Below, piece after piece: positions 1 to 13,700 of a stretch of 64,000 nt of DNA (positions within the stretch are counted from its first letter, which is position 1; every line of letters begins with the position of its first letter). The stretch lies in contig JAVFKF010000004.1 of assembly GCA_036926295.1 (NCBI GenBank), positions 68,901,001 to 68,965,000 on the forward strand. The letters run 5' to 3'. The translations under genes were made by a program, and so were the position numbers. The DNA comes from Pachydiplax longipennis (Eukaryota; Arthropoda; Insecta; Odonata; Libellulidae). The notes beneath the pieces are model-generated. The model made no database searches. It was not told where the DNA came from and saw only the letters and a list, made by a program, of their open reading frames with translations.

Positions 1-1849
1 TAATGTCCGCTATTGGCCGAATTCATTTCCCACGTTTCCAATGCTTATTAATACAGCATTTGATGTATTTATTGAAATTTAACTCTTATAATATAGTAAT
101 GTTTATAACATTTTTTGAAATTTGAGTGCGACCGATATGCAGACTATATCTTAAATCATCTTTTCTCTACCGTAAATGGACCCAAAGGGAAACGCTGCTT
201 ATCCGACTGTATATCGTTAATCCGTCTTATTCGTTCATAATTTCATATTTATTACATGACGTTATCATACTTAAACGAGCTATTTGGCAGCGATATTTTA
301 ATATCCTAGGACTTGAAATTCCCTTGATTGTAACTTATACAAAACTTGGGTGTAAAGGTATTGAATCTATTTAACTTTTAAAGCAATTCTAGTTTCAGCA
401 TACAATTTTCGGCCTTATGGTTTTATGCTTATGGTATTAAAAACGTTTTACTTTCATTCGACCCCGTTGGTAACCGGAGAAAGTATCACAGTAAGAATGA
501 GACACATGCAAAAATCAAGTAGGCAATAATTAGACTCAGAAGCAAAGGACGAAAATGTCGTGAAGGTTTGTACGGATGCAAAATGTATTGAGGTAATCAG
601 ACATCGGCTCATTTGGGCATTCGACCTCGTTTACCGGAAATTACTCAAGCGTCAATTTCGCTAATTTTTATGACTTTGTCGTAAAGTGCCGCGCCCATGT
701 TTAGTCTGTTGATTATATGCTAAATGGCTGAGAGATTTGTTTGGCACAATCTGACTTGGAACCCGTGTCGGATGGATTTTTTTATCGACAGATGTCACAT
801 AAATCTCAATGTTTAAGTGGATAGTATCGCCAGTTCAGTCAGTTAATTTTGAATAGATTTTTAACTGTCAACGTGCTCGTATAAACTTAGAATGCTTTAT
901 TTCTCTTGGTCAAGTCGTTAGTGTTTAATAGGGAATATTTGTTGGGCGCGCAGTGAAAATTTCCCAATTTTAGATTGATGTCGTTTGTTTACAGAAAAGA
1001 AACGCATTTAGTCGCTTATAATAGGTTTGGCGTGTCACTTTATTCAAGAGTGAATTTTAAATTTGTGGATTTTGGATGCGCTGCAGTTTCTCAATCCGTG
1101 TTTGTGGATCATTGGAAGGAACGAAGGCTCAAACCCAAAAGCCCCAATCCTACTCAGTTATTATTAACCTTAATTTTTCATAATAAATTATGACTGCAGA
1201 ACCAACAAGAGATGTTATCATTATTATAATTTAGTATGCTGTTCATAAATTATCATTTAACGTGTAATTATTCGACGAATAGAGTTGAAATTCTAAATTT
1301 ATTTTAAAATCTGCAATAAATACTGAGTATGTAATTAAGGTTACGAAACCGGTAATGAATCGAAGGTCCTGTGGAAAATTACGAAGTTTTTTTCATTTCT
1401 GTAATGCCAATCCACGAAGTCACGCCGGTGAATATCGATTTCATTAGGGGCCTTAGCTTCAGTAAATGACAATAAGGCCACAGTGAACAACTAAGAAGGC
1501 CACAATTAGCCTTAAGGCCTTAGGTTCCACACATCTGTCCTAGACGATAATCCACGGCATAGTCTCACAATAAATATAGTAAGACAGGTAGGTTTGTCTA
1601 TCTTATTTTCCTCATGATTGCTAGATGGGATCATTTTTGGTGAAGGAAGATATCATTTTTATCGATCTGAAGAGTACGTCATTCTTTACTCACGCACACA
1701 CGCAGGTCTTTGTATGGGTCAGCGGTATAACCATAGAGCAAAAGAAAAAGTTTAAAAGTATATTAACCGTTATACATTTGAAAATGGTGTTGCGTTGGAT
1801 CATAGCGACGTGATCCATTCAAAGTATCTCCTTTCCTTCCGCATATCCG

Positions 1850-1946
1850 CCAGCAGATGACGCGTGTGCTTTAATGAGACGTTGCTCTTGAAACGTCCAT
1901 TTCTATTATTCCTCTTGCTGTTTTACACTCGACCGCCCTCTGCTGA
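1850..1946. promoter_or_regulatory. Two CTCF-like motifs in convergent orientation
   Basis: On the + strand 1850-1861 reads CCAGCAGATGAC, one mismatch from the bilaterian CTCF core CCASYAGRKGGC. On the - strand 1946-1935 reads TCAGCAGAGGGC, also one mismatch, followed by GG as in the longer motif. The two face each other about 75 bases apart. Binding is inference from motif resemblance only; single matches of this quality occur by chance in large genomes. Confidence 0.25.
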
Positions 1947-3068
1947 AATCTCTTAAATTTCCTTCCTATAAAAGTTGTCTGTCGTCCTTAAACAATCGAC
2001 ACTTTACCATTCTCGAGTGTAAGTTACTCATGAGGTCATAGAAAGTTTGTTTCTCCTAAAATTTGCAAACGAGCATTTTCTTCGTCCCTCGTTTATCGTC
2101 GTCATCGAATGCAAAAATGACCTTGCCCCTATGGCACTTGCATTGCAAGCTTATAATAACACCAGTGATTCCCCCGTAATAATTACGGGACTAAATTTAA
2201 CTTGTGTTAAAATATCTGGTACTTCTTGATTGTCAAAAATAAAAGTAATCCCTCTCAAATTTTAAATAGCCTTCGTGATAGAAAGTGAATTTTCTAATCT
2301 AGTGTCGGTTTTCGCATCTACGTGAGCTTCGCTAATAGGTAAGGAAACTGCAACTGTGAAATGTGGATGGAATCGGAGCCATCCCGAGGCGCGTCCTTGT
2401 AATGCCATCGACGTGTTTATAAACCTCCCTTCGGTTGCGCTATCACCGTTCTTTTGTTATCGCCGAGTCGATTAGTATTCCCCTGACGGCGTTTATTACG
2501 AAGCCAGTGAAAGAGTGACAGTCATCCATTGAGGGGAGCAATTATGGCTTTAATCATCGCGAAGAAGCGGTGCTCGGAACACAAACACGGCATAAATGAG
2601 ACTTTGGCGGCAGATATGCGGATTGTTTTGTTAAGTTTAAATAAAATAATTCGGGCCTGAAAAGATAAGATTAGATTTATTCTCGTGGTCACGATTCATT
2701 GGTGGATTCGGTGCGATTGCGGTTAGGATGAGTGACAATTTACTACGACCTTTAATATCATTATGATATCATTACAAAATAATTTAGTATAATCAATTTA
2801 CCAGAAACGTAGAGAACTTCTAAAATATCACGAATTACTGAGATTAATGTATAGTATTTTACTATGTTTATTTTAAATTGATTAAAATAAATTATTTTGT
2901 ATAGTGGTATATCACCAGACATCGTGTCAGGAGTTTAACTTTTTAATTTTCATATCTTATTATATTTAATTTCAGCGACTTTTATCTGTGAGGATTGCGA
3001 AGAAGTTTCAAATGTAGAACAATGCGCTTTGATGAATATAATATTTTTCTCTTTATTTTCACTTACCT

Positions 3069-3120
3069 TTATAAACGAGACAGGAGAAAATCCATTATTT
3101 TTTTCCTGTCTCGTTTATAA
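3069..3120. repeat. 22-bp inverted repeat (hairpin)
   Basis: Arms 3069-3090 and 3099-3120 pair along 22 positions with one G-T wobble, leaving an 8-base loop. The stem core includes ACGAGACAGG. The arms are too short and the loop too small for a typical animal microRNA precursor. It may be a MITE remnant or a template-switch fold-back. Confidence 0.8.
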
Positions 3121-5404
3121 CGAGCGAGATGTGGTTTTTCTTAAAAAAAAATGCAAATAACGGATCCCACAAATAAAGTAAAATGTAAAATAAATAAATG
3201 TTATTATTTGCATTTGGCTGCGAAAGCGTATAAAATTATAAATATTAAATCGAATTAAGATTCTCTCATCTGGTTATTCGCAGTATCAATCTGTGTGTGC
3301 TTGTGAATATTTGTTCTATCTCTAGGAGAGAGACTGTTAATATTTATCTTACTTTAGATTCAGCTGAGATTTGCTACGCCTAGCATAATAGTCGTTAATT
3401 ATCGTCAATGCTTCTCTGCAATCAAATTATACTTCTCAATGAATTCAGCAATGAATTGCGACAATCTTACGTTTGGTGGCGTTCGTTTGGGTTGAGGGCA
3501 AATTTGAACTAGGAAACGTTATGATTTTGAGTACGATATGTGCGCGGAGGCAAAATCATAGGATGGATCTACAAACTCTGCTGGAGGTAGCAATGGCGTA
3601 GATATGGAGGTCGGATTGCTTCTGGCGGTACTTAATTTAGGGTGGCACTTTATGTCAACTGCTGTAGGTAGGGAATCGGATAATTCACCAAAAATGGTGT
3701 AAATGGATAAAATGAAAATCGCCGACCTTTTAATGAAAGTTAAATAAGTATACAAGTAAACTTTGTTGTACCTAAGGATTCAATTCAAGCTGAATTTCTT
3801 TCCATAAATTTAATCCTTTTAGATAGTGTTCGTAAAAAGAGTCAATCATCTATGTAATGATGAAATGCTAATCTTTTTATTCTAAACAATAATATATAGT
3901 AGAAAAATAAATCTGGAAGATTTTTTAAAGACAAAACTAAACCCTGTTTAGTGACAATCTTGAAACAATTTGTGAAATGAATTTGCAAAAAGTCGTGTTA
4001 AAACTCGGGAGAAACTTTTATTCATGCTTATTTATTTTTCCTGCAATGGAGTACTACAATCTTACTCGCGAATCTACGCAGGGCGGTATATTCACGGTTT
4101 TGTTACGCTGTCAAATATTTCCTTCACCAAGGATACCGAATTAGAAGTGTGTGAATATCGTTTAGAGACTATCACGAGAGTATTCTCTGCCCACGGATAT
4201 TTATAAACTCAGTTTTGAGGGAGCGGATATTCGTTTACGTCGAGTTATTTATTGAGACATGTCTTACAATCAAATGGAATACACCTGGTTCTTCGAAGCT
4301 TCGGCGGGAAAGTTTCCGAACGACCGTTTGGAGATTCCGGCGGGTGGAAAAAAAGTTCGATTTCGAGTCTATCTGTGGGGATAAAAAGAAAATGTGCCCG
4401 AAAGTATTCGCGAAAAGACCACTCCTTAGTCTCGTTCGGTGGGCAGGAAAAATTCCTCGGCTGTAACCTTAAGGGACGCTTCCACCCACTCTCATCAACT
4501 CCCTTCTTTCATTAATCTTCCTCTTCGCATTCTTTCGCTCCAGTCTATTTTTACTTTCGTTTATTGTGTGGAGAAATCATATTATGTAAGGTGCTTTGTT
4601 ATTGAAAGACGTTCCAATGTCCGGAAGTGGATTCTTTCAATCTCACTAAGCCATGGGTTCATTTCAAGCCGAATGATTAGATGATATCGAGTGATGGTAT
4701 CGAGACTGAGAACTTAGATGTAGAGGACTAATACAAGTGAAAATGTACTAACTTCGCATTACGTGAGCTTTATCTTGGCTGTGCTATGATTTCAATCATG
4801 TGTTCCGCTTATTGCCTGATAAAAAGTTCTACCTTAAACCATCAATTCTACCCATGCGACCTTCATGATGTAAAATTCCATCTTCACCAGAAAATAATAA
4901 GAATATCGTACTTATTTTTCTTGATCAATCTCCGAAACCTGTCGTGTTAAAACTGTAAAAGTACGATATCCTTATTATTGTGACATTCTCCACACTGTTA
5001 GCGAATGATACCCAATATTCTTATAGCTCGCTTTTGGAGTGTATTTAAAGGATTATAGACGTTCCTTTGTGTTTTTATTTCCGATGGTTCATGATTTTTA
5101 GCCGTCGGAATGGACTCGTATCCAAAAATTTTAGTCCGGCACTTTGTCGATCCGAATTTAAGGAGCAGAAAAGGCGATTACGATTTGGATTACTTTGGGA
5201 ACAGGTGGATTGTTTGGCATAAATGGTAGTGAGGCGTTGGAAAAAGAATTCCACAGATGGTGGTTGCCGCGATCCTCGGTTTCATTTCTATCTCTTCCAC
5301 CGATTAACGTCTGTTGCAGTCCTTGAATCGACTGATATCGAAAAAGGATACTCATTCGCTGCCTTTGAAAAAAGAGGGAATCCTGTCCGGACTTACTTCT
5401 GCGA

Positions 5405-5458
5405 GAATTACCTATCCCTTGTGAATTACCTATCCCTTGTGAATTACCTATCCGTCCG
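5405..5458 (+). repeat. Tandem repeat, three 18-base units
   Basis: The unit GAATTACCTATCCCTTGT occurs at 5405 and 5423, and a third, diverged copy starts at 5441. It lies in noncoding DNA. An open frame crosses it on each strand (repeated GNSQGI on the - strand), but with no other coding sign. Confidence 0.8.
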
Positions 5459-7800
5459 GCTTCCAAATGAAAAAATTCTTTTTTATTGTATTCGTCTATT
5501 GTGCCGAAGAATTAAGTCAGGGTTTTGTGTCCAGGCCATGAACACGTAGCGCATTGTACAAATCGAACCTTAAAATCTTTCGTTCTGATTTTCACTCAAT
5601 TTCCATGGAATAGTTCGGTAGAGTTCCGGTTTTTTCGCTCCGGTCGTTAGAATATTGTGGCCTTCCTAAGCTGATTTGATTATTGTACTTTCTTCAATTA
5701 AATTAGATTAGATTTAACTCTAGAATAAAGTTTACGAACCTATATAAATAATGAAACAAAAGTTTGGGTTGATAAATTTAAATGTAAAGTTCTCATTTAT
5801 TAAAGGATTTTAGTTAGTTTAAAAAGCCTGTTATTCGGATTTTCCAAAGCTTTCTCCATCTACACTTACGTAAAATGGATTTGTTTGGAACCGAAAACTG
5901 GAGGGAAATAAGTAATATTTTCTGTTTCGATTTTGGATCTAAAGTTTAATTATTTCAGGTCGCTTTCGGTTTTCACTCCGGAAGAAATAACGTTTTATTC
6001 AGTTACGATTTTCGGTTCGATGCCATGATTTACTCGAATTTGATGTTGTGTAATAATGGATATCTAAATTTAAGGGTATGAATTAAAAAAGATGCTTAGA
6101 TGTACTTAATGAGCTATACTTCTTGCGTTCTTAATCAGAGAAGGAAGATGGTGAAAGATTAGCTAAGCCAAGCTTGAATTTATAGTAACTGTTCCTCGAT
6201 CATTTCGATCTTTTACTATTCCAATATAAATATTATTTTTCCTTCCTATCTCATAATGAATATTTTTTATTACTCAGAATTTCGTTAATTTTCACATGAA
6301 GTGATACCACAGTAATTGATATATGATACAAAATTTGTAGAAAATAAAATGAATGCTCTTTTAGCTCCAATCCGCTCAAATCTGCCTTTTAACAAACGTC
6401 CTTTTAAATTGTTTTCGTATAACTTTTGTAATTAACAAGTGAACGTGTAAGAAATATCCATAAAATAAATTTATATTATATTTATGCTAACTGATGACGA
6501 GCTACGCGACAGGCCTAGACAAAGACCAAAATATTTATCGAAGAATAGTTTATTTCATGACTACGAGTCTGCAACTACTCTCGATTTAATCGAGGGATAA
6601 CTTATGGGATGAGGGATAAGTGTTGATTGTTTTCATCGTACTTGCTATGATCATAGTATCTGGTAAAAATAAATTGAGATCGCTAGACTGTGCTATCTAA
6701 AGGAATCCGAACACATTGAAATGCGTAAGGGATTGCTTATTGTATGGGAAGGTAACTGCTTCCTGCGTATTGTATGAATGGCTATTGAAGAGGATTCGCA
6801 ATGGAATGTATTTCTCAACCTCAAACTTAAAGCACAATAGAATGAGCAGTCGACCACAGGAGTTCTCCTTCAATTGATTTCAATACGTCATATTTGAGTT
6901 GAGATTGAAAAGACTGCAATGAATGAGTATTTTGTCTGAGGTGCGCCGAAACAATTTTCTTTTTGTTGTAATCATTTTCATTCCTTGTGATAGCATTTTT
7001 TATTAACGCTTCACCGAAGTTTAAAAAGTTTTCTTTGCAGCTTCAGGATAGTACTCACGTAAAATTTTGTTATCCACGATACTTACCGGCATGATTGCCT
7101 ATTCAAGTACGGAGAATCAGCTCTACGAATATTTGTCTATGTAACTGTTTAAGATCATTACATTTTATATAACAATATAAATGAGCCTTATATGTAATTA
7201 TTTTTTCTATTGGCTTAAACGAGCGTATAAAAGAGTGCGTTAGCTTGTTCTGATAAGAATGGCTCACATTGGGTGGCGCGAATTTACTTTTTTAAAGCCA
7301 TCTGTCGATTGGGTGTCGAAAGTGTCCTTCGATCGTAACTTTCCCTTCATCTCCTTATCTGCGGCGGGTCCTCTAATCACCTCCAATAAAGATCGCGGAT
7401 TCATTTTTTTCCATTACTTTATCTTGCATATAAATCAGCGCGTATCGGCGTCGTGATAGTTTCGGTTTCCTTTATCCCTCTGGTGGAGACAGTTGAAACT
7501 CAGCAGCGACATCTGCTGATATCTTGACTCCTTCACCAGGAACGCCTTTCCTATCTTTTAAGTATTCTCTAAATCGGGTCTAATTTTGTGTAGGAGTTAA
7601 CCTTGATGTTGGCCAACTCAATCTAAACATTCTACACTGAGGTAATTTTAAGCAGTATATCTCCTCTGATCAATTTGTCTATCTTATGACGATGTTTTTG
7701 TGAAGATGTTTCCTCCAACAGTTTTCAATATACCGTCACCAAAGTGAGAATAACTAATGCTAACTCTTTTAGCTATTTAGCTGTAACTAAATCAGATTCT

Positions 7801-7935
7801 ATTTTTTCTACATAAATATTATTTCATTTATTGCATTTGTAATATTTATTTATTATATTTATATAATTAATTTAATATATTTATTATTTTATATTATTAA
7901 TTATATTACTTATTTATTATATTCTTTATTTATTT
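7801..7935. repeat. AT-rich low-complexity tract
   Basis: This run is built almost entirely of TTTAT/ATTTA-type words and has no coding capacity. It is simple-sequence DNA. Confidence 0.7.
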
Positions 7936-8039
7936 CCCAAAGCCTTCACAAATATCCATTTACTGGAGAATTATAGTTGGGAAGTTAACAGTAACAATTT
8001 ACGAATACACACAACAATTCTCTAACCAGAGAAATCCGA

Positions 8040-8112
8040 CTAGCCAGTTCTCGAACCCTGGACCTTTTTGCTGCGGCTATAAGAACACTAACCTCTCTAC
8101 CATCGCAGCCGG
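8040..8112 (-). mobile_element. tRNA-derived SINE head (degenerate)
   Basis: Read on the - strand, this has a tRNA-like pol III promoter: an A-box-like TGCGATGGTAGAG at 8107-8095 and a B-box-like GGGTTCGAGAACTGG at 8058-8044, spaced about as in a tRNA. There is no convincing anticodon arm or clean acceptor stem, so I call a SINE head or tRNA pseudogene rather than a functional tRNA. Confidence 0.55.
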
Positions 8113-9213
8113 TAAAAATGACAAAAATGCCGGTCATCTTCAAAAAAGCTCTAATTAGAATTCACTTATGAACGAAAGTCCAGGGGCGGAATGTATTGCT
8201 AATCTAAAGTCGTCTCTCCAATTGACTGAAAAAGGTTTCACCTTATAAGGCTCGATATTACTTAATTTGGAGAACATTATATATGATAACATAGAAGCTC
8301 GGAATGAAATAGACTTTCCGAATCTCATTTCATTGGATATGAAAGTTTTCCGGATTTTCTCGCTATCTTTAATTCTTTTCCTTCCCCCAAGTTCCAATCT
8401 TGCTTCTTATCCAAAATCAAAAATTATTTTCTTCGGAAAACGTTTCATTTCTTTGACTCTTTGTTTTCATTAACTAGCAACATTTTTATTCCTTTCACTG
8501 GAATTTCTTTCCCCAGAATAAACTTTGGCGAATGAACGTCGAAAGAGGATATTGGAAAGTCTCTCCAAAACTTTGCCTCCCTTCTCCTTTTGTTTATCAC
8601 CAAAAGCGGATCTTATGTGGGATATTCTCATACTTTGTGTGTTCTTCCCATTTAAATCAAATGGAGCTTTCAAAAATTTCCTTCGACGGTATTATTTTTT
8701 CATTTTGAGAAATCTTCTGCGATTTCTTTTCGTTAGAAAAGAAGTTTTCGATGGATTTTGGAAACGATTCTTAAAGAGTGAAAGTGTTTCCTCTGGCTTC
8801 TTATCCATTAAAATACCGAATAAAAGGCATGCTGATGATGATAATAATAGTCCGTGACACGCCAAAGCTCTTTGATGTCTTTAATGAAATGTCGCGGATG
8901 AAAATTTTTAAGGGTTGTTTAGGTTACCTTACAAGAATCTAATTTCATCATTCCACTTTTCAATGTTTATATTGCGTAAGGCTATCTAACCATTTGCTTA
9001 TCTTTTTATACTCTCTTTCATTATGATAAATTCAAATCCTATAAATATAGTTGATAATATTAATTTTTAATTCACAATTGTGTAAATTAAAACGTAAAAA
9101 GTAAAGTTTTTATTGAAATCTGGATGGTTGGATTATTTGTTTCCACGAAAGGAATAGCAGTAGTGGTAGTAATCTTAAAAGTGCTTCTACATCTAAAGTC
9201 ATTTCGCAAATAT

Positions 9214-9294
9214 GAGCTATCACCGGGAATCGAACCCAAGACTGCTTTCACTGTAGTTGAACTCTGTCCACTTGGCTATTCGGGAACCCCTGTC
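9214..9294 (-). mobile_element. tRNA-derived SINE head, family member 1
   Basis: On the - strand it reads GGTTCCCGAATAGCC at its start, with A-box TAGCCAAGTGG (9278-9268) and B-box GGTTCGATTCCC. The copy at 24274-24350 aligns along its whole length, so this is a dispersed repeat and not a tRNA gene. The tail beyond the tRNA-like part is not clearly delimited. Confidence 0.65.
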
Positions 9295-9628
9295 ATGAAA
9301 GGGTCAGTCTCGGTCCAGCCCAATTAATAATTATTAATCACCGATTGACATAAGCGTCTGCCAAGCCTTGGTCGTATTTTTTGTTTGTCCTACAAATAGG
9401 ATTCGCATACTATGTCTCTCGACTCTCTTAAATACTCATTCTGATGGAAATCATGATGTTGTTCGAAACTCATTACTTTTTCCGCACCAACCGCGTATTC
9501 AAATGCTAAAATAATGAAACTGCGGACACCAATGTTTTCCTTATGGAATTTCTACTGAGCATTCCAGTGCAGAGTATGTACTCATCTATGAAACTTGCCT
9601 CGTATTATTTTTAATTTTATTTTATTTT

Positions 9629-9670
9629 GATTTTATTGATGCCTCGAAAACGATTGGCATCAATAAAATC
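9629..9670. repeat. 15-bp perfect inverted repeat
   Basis: Arms 9629-9643 (GATTTTATTGATGCC) and 9656-9670 are exact reverse complements around a 12-base loop, which can itself pair TCG with CGA. It lies in noncoding DNA. Its function is unknown. Confidence 0.85.
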
Positions 9671-9774
9671 TCTTTTCTAAATCGAGCCATAGGTGATGAT
9701 GTGCATGATAATCTCACTATCTGGTATCGTTTATGATATCAGGAGGCAAACCCCTCCTATTGGTACCCTATTGA

Positions 9775-9782
9775 TGACGTCA
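9775..9782. promoter_or_regulatory. Perfect CRE palindrome TGACGTCA
   Basis: This eight-base palindrome matches the CREB/ATF consensus and lies about 0.8 kb upstream of the first visible nemo exon. A single site may be chance; there is no other promoter evidence around it. Confidence 0.25.
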
Positions 9783-10581
9783 CAAGAATGCTAGCTATCT
9801 CATTCCTCCATCTGCGTCCGGTTCCCCTCTCCAGCATCTCAAGAATGCGATTGGAAGGGGTTTAGGGTTCATCTCTATAGTGGTTCTTCGGTCCATTTCG
9901 ATACATAGTCAAATGGCAAGAGTTCATATAATTACGCATTTGTAAACTGTCGAATTATCGGCTAATCTGTGTTATTTTCGGCGATGCGATCAAATCTCAT
10001 AATTCATTAGTATGTCTATCGTAATTTTCCTGCTGAGTTGATATTGTGCCGCAACTATTAGTATGCAATAATTGTTTAAGTGTTGGTAATCATCATCTGC
10101 ATTAGCAAATATCTGCCGGTATTTGTTTTCTATTCAGCGAGAAACTATATTTGTGGGATATGATCGTCCTTCAGAAGCCTTCGTTTTTATTTTTATGATT
10201 TTCATTCGGTGCTTTATTAATGTGAGTTTTCAGATGAGGAGAGGAATCGGATGCAATACACTATGAACTTCAAATGAAAATTTCTGAAATATCGTTTTTT
10301 ATATAAATGCTATGTAAAATTGAATACAATATTATAAGGTGAATATACCCAAGGGAGAATTTTTTGTCTTCTTCCATTAATGACTTTATTTCTTAAAGAA
10401 TCCTCAATCTCATCACCATTTGACGTGAAAATTTATCGACCTTTCGGAATGCGTTTATGTTTCCTTAAGTATGAATTTTCACTCATCGTCGGCGAGTTTG
10501 CGCTTTGATGCTCCTATTTTGTTTTTTGGGTCTCTTGCATATTAATTTGAATTATCCTAATATCCTTTCTTTTATTTGCAG

Positions 10582-10711
10582 GGCGGTGACAGACCCTCGA
10601 GATGGGCGAAGGGTGGCCTTGAAGAAGCTGCCCAATGTCTTCCAATCTCTTGTCTCGTCAAAGCGGGTATTCCGGGAACTCAAGATGCTGTGCTTCTTTA
10701 AACATGACAAC
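10582..10711 (+). CDS. nemo: nemo exon a: beta-3 lysine and helix C
   Basis: Acceptor TTGCAG and donor GTGAGT flank it. It starts with the last base of a split codon, then encodes AVTDPRDGRRVALKK and FRELKMLCFFKHDN. It holds the ATP-anchoring Lys and the helix C region. Confidence 0.93.
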
Positions 10712-13700
10712 GTGAGTCACTCTTCCCTTTTTCTTGCATTTCTCTCAGTTTAAATCCAATCATACACTTACGCACTCGAAAACCGTGGTCATTGCAGATC
10801 TGTGCTTCCCAGAAGGTGCTTTGCGGCACATTGCTATGCCTTAAGCTCCTGGTGTGCCGCTTGATATCCGAGCGTGGCATATCCTTCGAATTTCGCATTA
10901 ATTATATGTTTTATTTGCTTACAACTATCAGAAAAAGGACTTAATTCGGCGAACTTTATACTGGAATGTCCCGTTTTCCATTTAGCCGATACAATACAGC
11001 ATTAAATAAAACCAAATAACTTTACCGTACCATACCATGGTATCATTGAAGTCTTTGACATTTTTGCTTATTGAGCTTTGTCCTATATTTTGGTAAAATA
11101 GGGGAAGAATGAATACAATTTGTGTTTCTCTACACTTTTAAAGTTTAGAAGGGCGCACTGGAACGCTCATTATTCGATAGATTTTACGCTGAATATAATA
11201 CCTTCCCTACTAAAATTTACGCTGAACATCATGTGATGTTTTGAACGCGTTTTCATTTTTATGGATCAAAGGATATTACCACATCTATTATTTTCACACG
11301 AACTTCAGTTTAAATATCACAGATTGACGCGACAGTGTTACACTCAAAATTCAAAGACATTCTTCGCGGAAATAACATTTAGATTTAATCTTGTACGCAA
11401 TGAAATAATGCCAATCGATTGAAGGTGTGAACCATCACTCGCTTTAAACATGCTTTCTCTCTCCATCGATTCATTGCAGGTCCTGTCAGCCTTGGACATC
11501 CTTCAGCCTCCTCATCTCGACTTCTTCCAGGAAATGTATCCTTTTAAAAAGACGTTTCGCGGGAGACATTCATTCTCGAGTTTGTTGCTTTCTTATCGCT
11601 TTCATTGACAACTTTTATCTCAAAGAGCGTTTAAAGGATACGCGAGGAGATTTGCTGTCAACATCGCCAAGTTTATATACTCCAGAAGGAAAAGATAGAC
11701 GTTCAAATTCTTTCTTTTCAAGAACATACTTACGTAATGTATATATGTGTATGTATTTATGTACTGAAATTTATATACGGAAAGGCTTTCTATTTAACTC
11801 GGATCAATGGGAGGATACACGGAATGCGTTTGAGGTAGAAGTCTACCCCTTCTGTTCAGCCGTATCCGGTAGAAAATAGAAGCCTACTTAAGGTCATGAA
11901 GTGTGTCTTAGGTGAGGTCTATCCTATTAAGGAATGTTGACCCGTTGGAAGGAAGTGTTCTAATTCTTTCTCTTCCTATAACCTTGAGTCTTCCTCATTC
12001 CTTCCATTCTCTAATATTGTTCTTCCATAATTAACTGATTCGAAGGAAATCGAGATATCTTCAACTGATGGTAATAGTGAACCAGGAAAGTAATTCTTGG
12101 CCGTAACAGGAGAAACTTCGTTTTTCAGTCGTGTTTGGATTTTTGTTTGTTATTAAACAGTAGGAAATTGATTGAGAGCAACAGAGAGTACGACTTCCGA
12201 AGAAAATTTTTACAGCCCGAATATAATTTCAATCACCAACCCTTATAAAAAAATGAATGAAATGATTCTGAATTTATTTCTTTTACCTGTTATTTTTTTC
12301 ACTTTTCTTTTCACATTATTTTGATGCATACATGCATTCATACTTACGTAAATTTTAGGATGTTTTCTTTTGTGCTTGCCGCCGAATTTCATAGTGATAC
12401 TCTTCCATGCTTTCTTATGAGCAGTTGTTTCGCTTAAGATGCATCTTGAAGAAGATACTCAAGAACGCTTCTTACTATGACTTCGCGGTCTCTAAGAATA
12501 AAATAAAAGCAATTAATAAGACTATAACGTAAGCACCGATTTGGCCGAGACTGTGCAGGTTATGGATTCATTGTTCAGAAAGACTAAACAAATTAACTAA
12601 TTTGTACCGGTCCTCTGATTTCTGCAACGGAAGTTTCTATAACATTATCTTTAGTGAACCAAGGGGATTTACGGAGATCGCGTAAATTCCTTTGGTAAAT
12701 TCGTCGCGAACGGCACTTTTCGTGGGTACTTAAGCGAACGAAGTGACGTACGGGAAATAGTCTATGCTTCAGGGGAACCGACAATTTGTCCCGGTATAGC
12801 AGATCAGAATTCGGATCGTCGAAGCCATTGAAACTCCATAAATAGTGCTTGTAAATACATATGAAAGACAAGAGGTGGAGAACCTGCGGCCTTGAATCAC
12901 ATGTGGCCTTTTGAGGCGTTCAATGCAGTATTTTAGCTCCGACACTTATACCCGAATTGGATTTTTCCTATCTTGCTAATGAACAGAAGTGAAAATGCAG
13001 TGGGAATCATTCTGTTTTACTTCACTCAGCTAATGAATTCGTTTTATCAATAAAATTTCCATTTTTAACTATTTGAATGTAGTCAACGGAACACAGGAAT
13101 ATCCTGTTTATTTCACAAGCGGCCTTTCTTCTGATATGAATTGCTAAATTTGGCCTACCGATGGAAAAAAATTAAATTTGTACGAGAAATTGATTTCATT
13201 AGCTTAGTTCCTCATTTCTCGCTGTATGATCAATCGTTATTATCATTCGGCCCTTCATTATGTGGGATTAGACCCGAGAAGGCCTCTCAACCTCGTATGA
13301 TATCTTTACACGAGGATTCATAATGAAAGAGAAAATATAGAGTGACATTTCACATGACATCGTTAGAGAATAACTTCTTGAAATAGGATTGGTTTGCTTA
13401 TGATATAAAACACGGATCGTATTATTCAAATCTAAGAAGCGGAAGCGTCTGAAATTATTATCTGTACATTGTATGACTCAGCCACGCTTGTACTTTCAAG
13501 GAAATGTTCCCCTTCCCTATTTCAACTCGCTAGAAAGACGTCCTTCAGCAAGTTTATCATAAGAGCTCGTCCTTGCTAATTCTTTGTGTTGTGAGGAGAC
13601 GGTCTTTTTCTTTACGATAGATAATAAATAATAAACGACTCGTGGAGGGGAGAAATGTTGCGTGCTGTTCTCCCCACCTCCATCCCGTGCAGCTGGTGGC

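Larger units (their letters stand above)
1..10581. other. Noncoding region upstream of the first visible nemo exon
   Basis: I see no exon here. Open frames are short, lack family motifs and lie in AT-rich DNA. The first visible nemo exon begins in mid-codon with an acceptor at 10580-10581, so at least one upstream exon exists. It should carry the glycine-rich ATP loop and end in the first base of a Trp codon; I looked for such an end here and found none. I therefore read the stretch as intron. It contains the SINEs, hairpins and motif pairs listed separately. TATAAAAG occurs at 1967-1974 and 7226-7233, without enough context to call promoters. Confidence 0.55.

Noticed and set aside
7226..7456. 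TATAAAAG about 30 bases upstream of a 65-codon frame (MAHIGWREF)
   Set aside because: The arrangement is suggestive, but there is no recognisable domain, signal peptide or splice evidence, and the ORF is short enough for chance.
8040..8112. A functional tRNA gene
   Set aside because: A and B boxes are present, but the acceptor stem and anticodon arm do not form cleanly. SINE or tRNA pseudogene is more likely.
8155..8857. Overlapping open frames on both strands
   Set aside because: They are short, lysine/serine- or phenylalanine-rich and without motifs, as expected from A/T-skewed DNA.
12593..12871. A 92-codon - strand frame in a nemo intron
   Set aside because: It has no recognisable motif and no neighbouring element structure. 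I could not support a gene or a repeat.
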